Below, one piece after another: positions 63,765 to 64,000 of a stretch of 64,000 bases of DNA; within the stretch, counting starts at the first letter, position 1; each line of letters opens with the position of its first letter. The stretch lies in assembly GCA_034401795.1 (NCBI GenBank), contig CM067374.1, positions 94,022,398 to 94,086,397 on the forward strand, given 5' to 3'. This DNA comes from Chaetoderma sp. LZ-2023a (lineage: Eukaryota; Mollusca; Caudofoveata; Chaetodermatida; Chaetodermatidae). The position numbers and the translations under genes are program-made. The notes under the pieces are model-generated. The model did no database searches. It saw only the letters and a list, made by a program, of their open reading frames with translations, and had not been told where the DNA came from.

Positions 63765-64000
63765 ATGTCTAACTCCGGCCGAAAACAAGATCCAATATGG
63801 ATTCATTATGAGAAAGTGAAGACCCCAGATAAGGCTGGTGTCCGGGCTGTCTGCAAGGTCTGCCGACACGAACTCCAAGGTATCCCAGAGCGGTTAAAAA
63901 AACATGCAGCCAATTGCACAGGTCCACCAACACCAGCACTTCAAGGTCTAGCTGTAGCCGCAACAGAAACGGGGACTTCATCTCAATCTGAGCAGCAGCA
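63765..64000 (+). CDS. BED-finger N-terminus of a hAT transposase (partial)
   Basis: Starts at ATG 63765 and stays open to the window edge (78 codons). It reads MSNSGRKQDPIWIHYEKVK then TPDKAGVRAVCKVCRHELQG, IPERLKKHAANCTG and a Ser/Thr/Gln-rich segment. The aromatic WIHYEKV, C-x2-C (VCKVCRH), basic helix and H-x4-C (KKHAANC) are the BED-type zinc finger that binds transposon ends in hAT transposases. It may also be a domesticated ZBED gene, but the hAT-like terminus 528 bp upstream favours a transposon. Confidence 0.75.
   Translation, partial: MSNSGRKQDPIWIHYEKVKTPDKAGVRAVCKVCRHELQGIPERLKKHAANCTGPPTPALQGLAVAATETGTSSQSEQQ

Larger units (their letters stand above)
63237..64000 (+). mobile_element. 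hAT-type DNA transposon, left end (runs off window)
   Basis: Starts at CAGGGTTGGAAAAAAAAATC (63237), a typical hAT-type terminus, and carries subterminal repeats of AATCGATTTT. The BED-finger ORF follows at 63765. The base pairs before it, TATTTAAT, could be the 8-bp target duplication; the other end is outside the window. Confidence 0.7.

Overview
This is a eukaryotic, probably lophotrochozoan and most likely molluscan, genomic window. The evidence is split coding exons with GT..AG junctions, a background of about one third G+C, and repeat types common in mollusc genomes. It holds one recognisable host gene inside a dense, nested field of transposable elements. The species call is an inference; no rRNA, tRNA or mitochondrial marker was seen.

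Host gene: the last five coding exons of a mitochondrial glutamate carrier (SLC25A22/SLC25A18-like) lie on the minus strand at 51465 to 34989. All four internal junctions keep frame, and the exons encode two mitochondrial-carrier signature motifs. The first exons lie beyond the right edge or were not recognised. The introns carry palindromic MITEs, a Penelope-like element and a deleted DIRS copy.

Mobile elements, left to right: a decayed hAT-like transposase (about 105-2030); DIRS copy 2 (4090-9390, plus, 5'-truncated, decayed); a long element built of roughly 600-bp repeats with GGCC-hairpin ends (9637-12450); two decayed Penelope-like copies in convergent orientation (12450-13905 plus, 14285-16145 minus); a 151-bp tandem array (16729-18013); a MITE-rich stretch (18.2-24.6 kb); DIRS copy 1, essentially full length (24715-31500, minus); a 37-bp minisatellite (33260-33995); the SLC25 gene with DIRS copy 3 (44218-46954, minus, pol deleted) and a better preserved Penelope-like element with a GIY-YIG domain (48405-50275); a second GGCC-hairpin element (52371-54451 plus 61418-61440) split by DIRS copy 4 (54452-61417, minus, a different and nearly intact family); and the left end of a hAT transposon with a BED-finger ORF running off the right edge (63237-64000).

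The DIRS elements are the main interest. Two diverged families (copies 1-3 and copy 4) share one layout: inverted terminal repeats; an internal complementary region that is a copy of the joined element ends; ORF1 with a cysteine-rich N-terminal domain of identical spacing; an RT-RNase H-Dam-like polyprotein; and a tyrosine recombinase read in another frame. The end of the polyprotein and the start of the recombinase are encoded by the same roughly 200 bp, with both readings conserved between families. Copy 4 appears to start ORF1 from a separate 17-codon exon. Pre-insertion sites of copies 1 and 4 can be read directly because both landed inside recognisable repeats.
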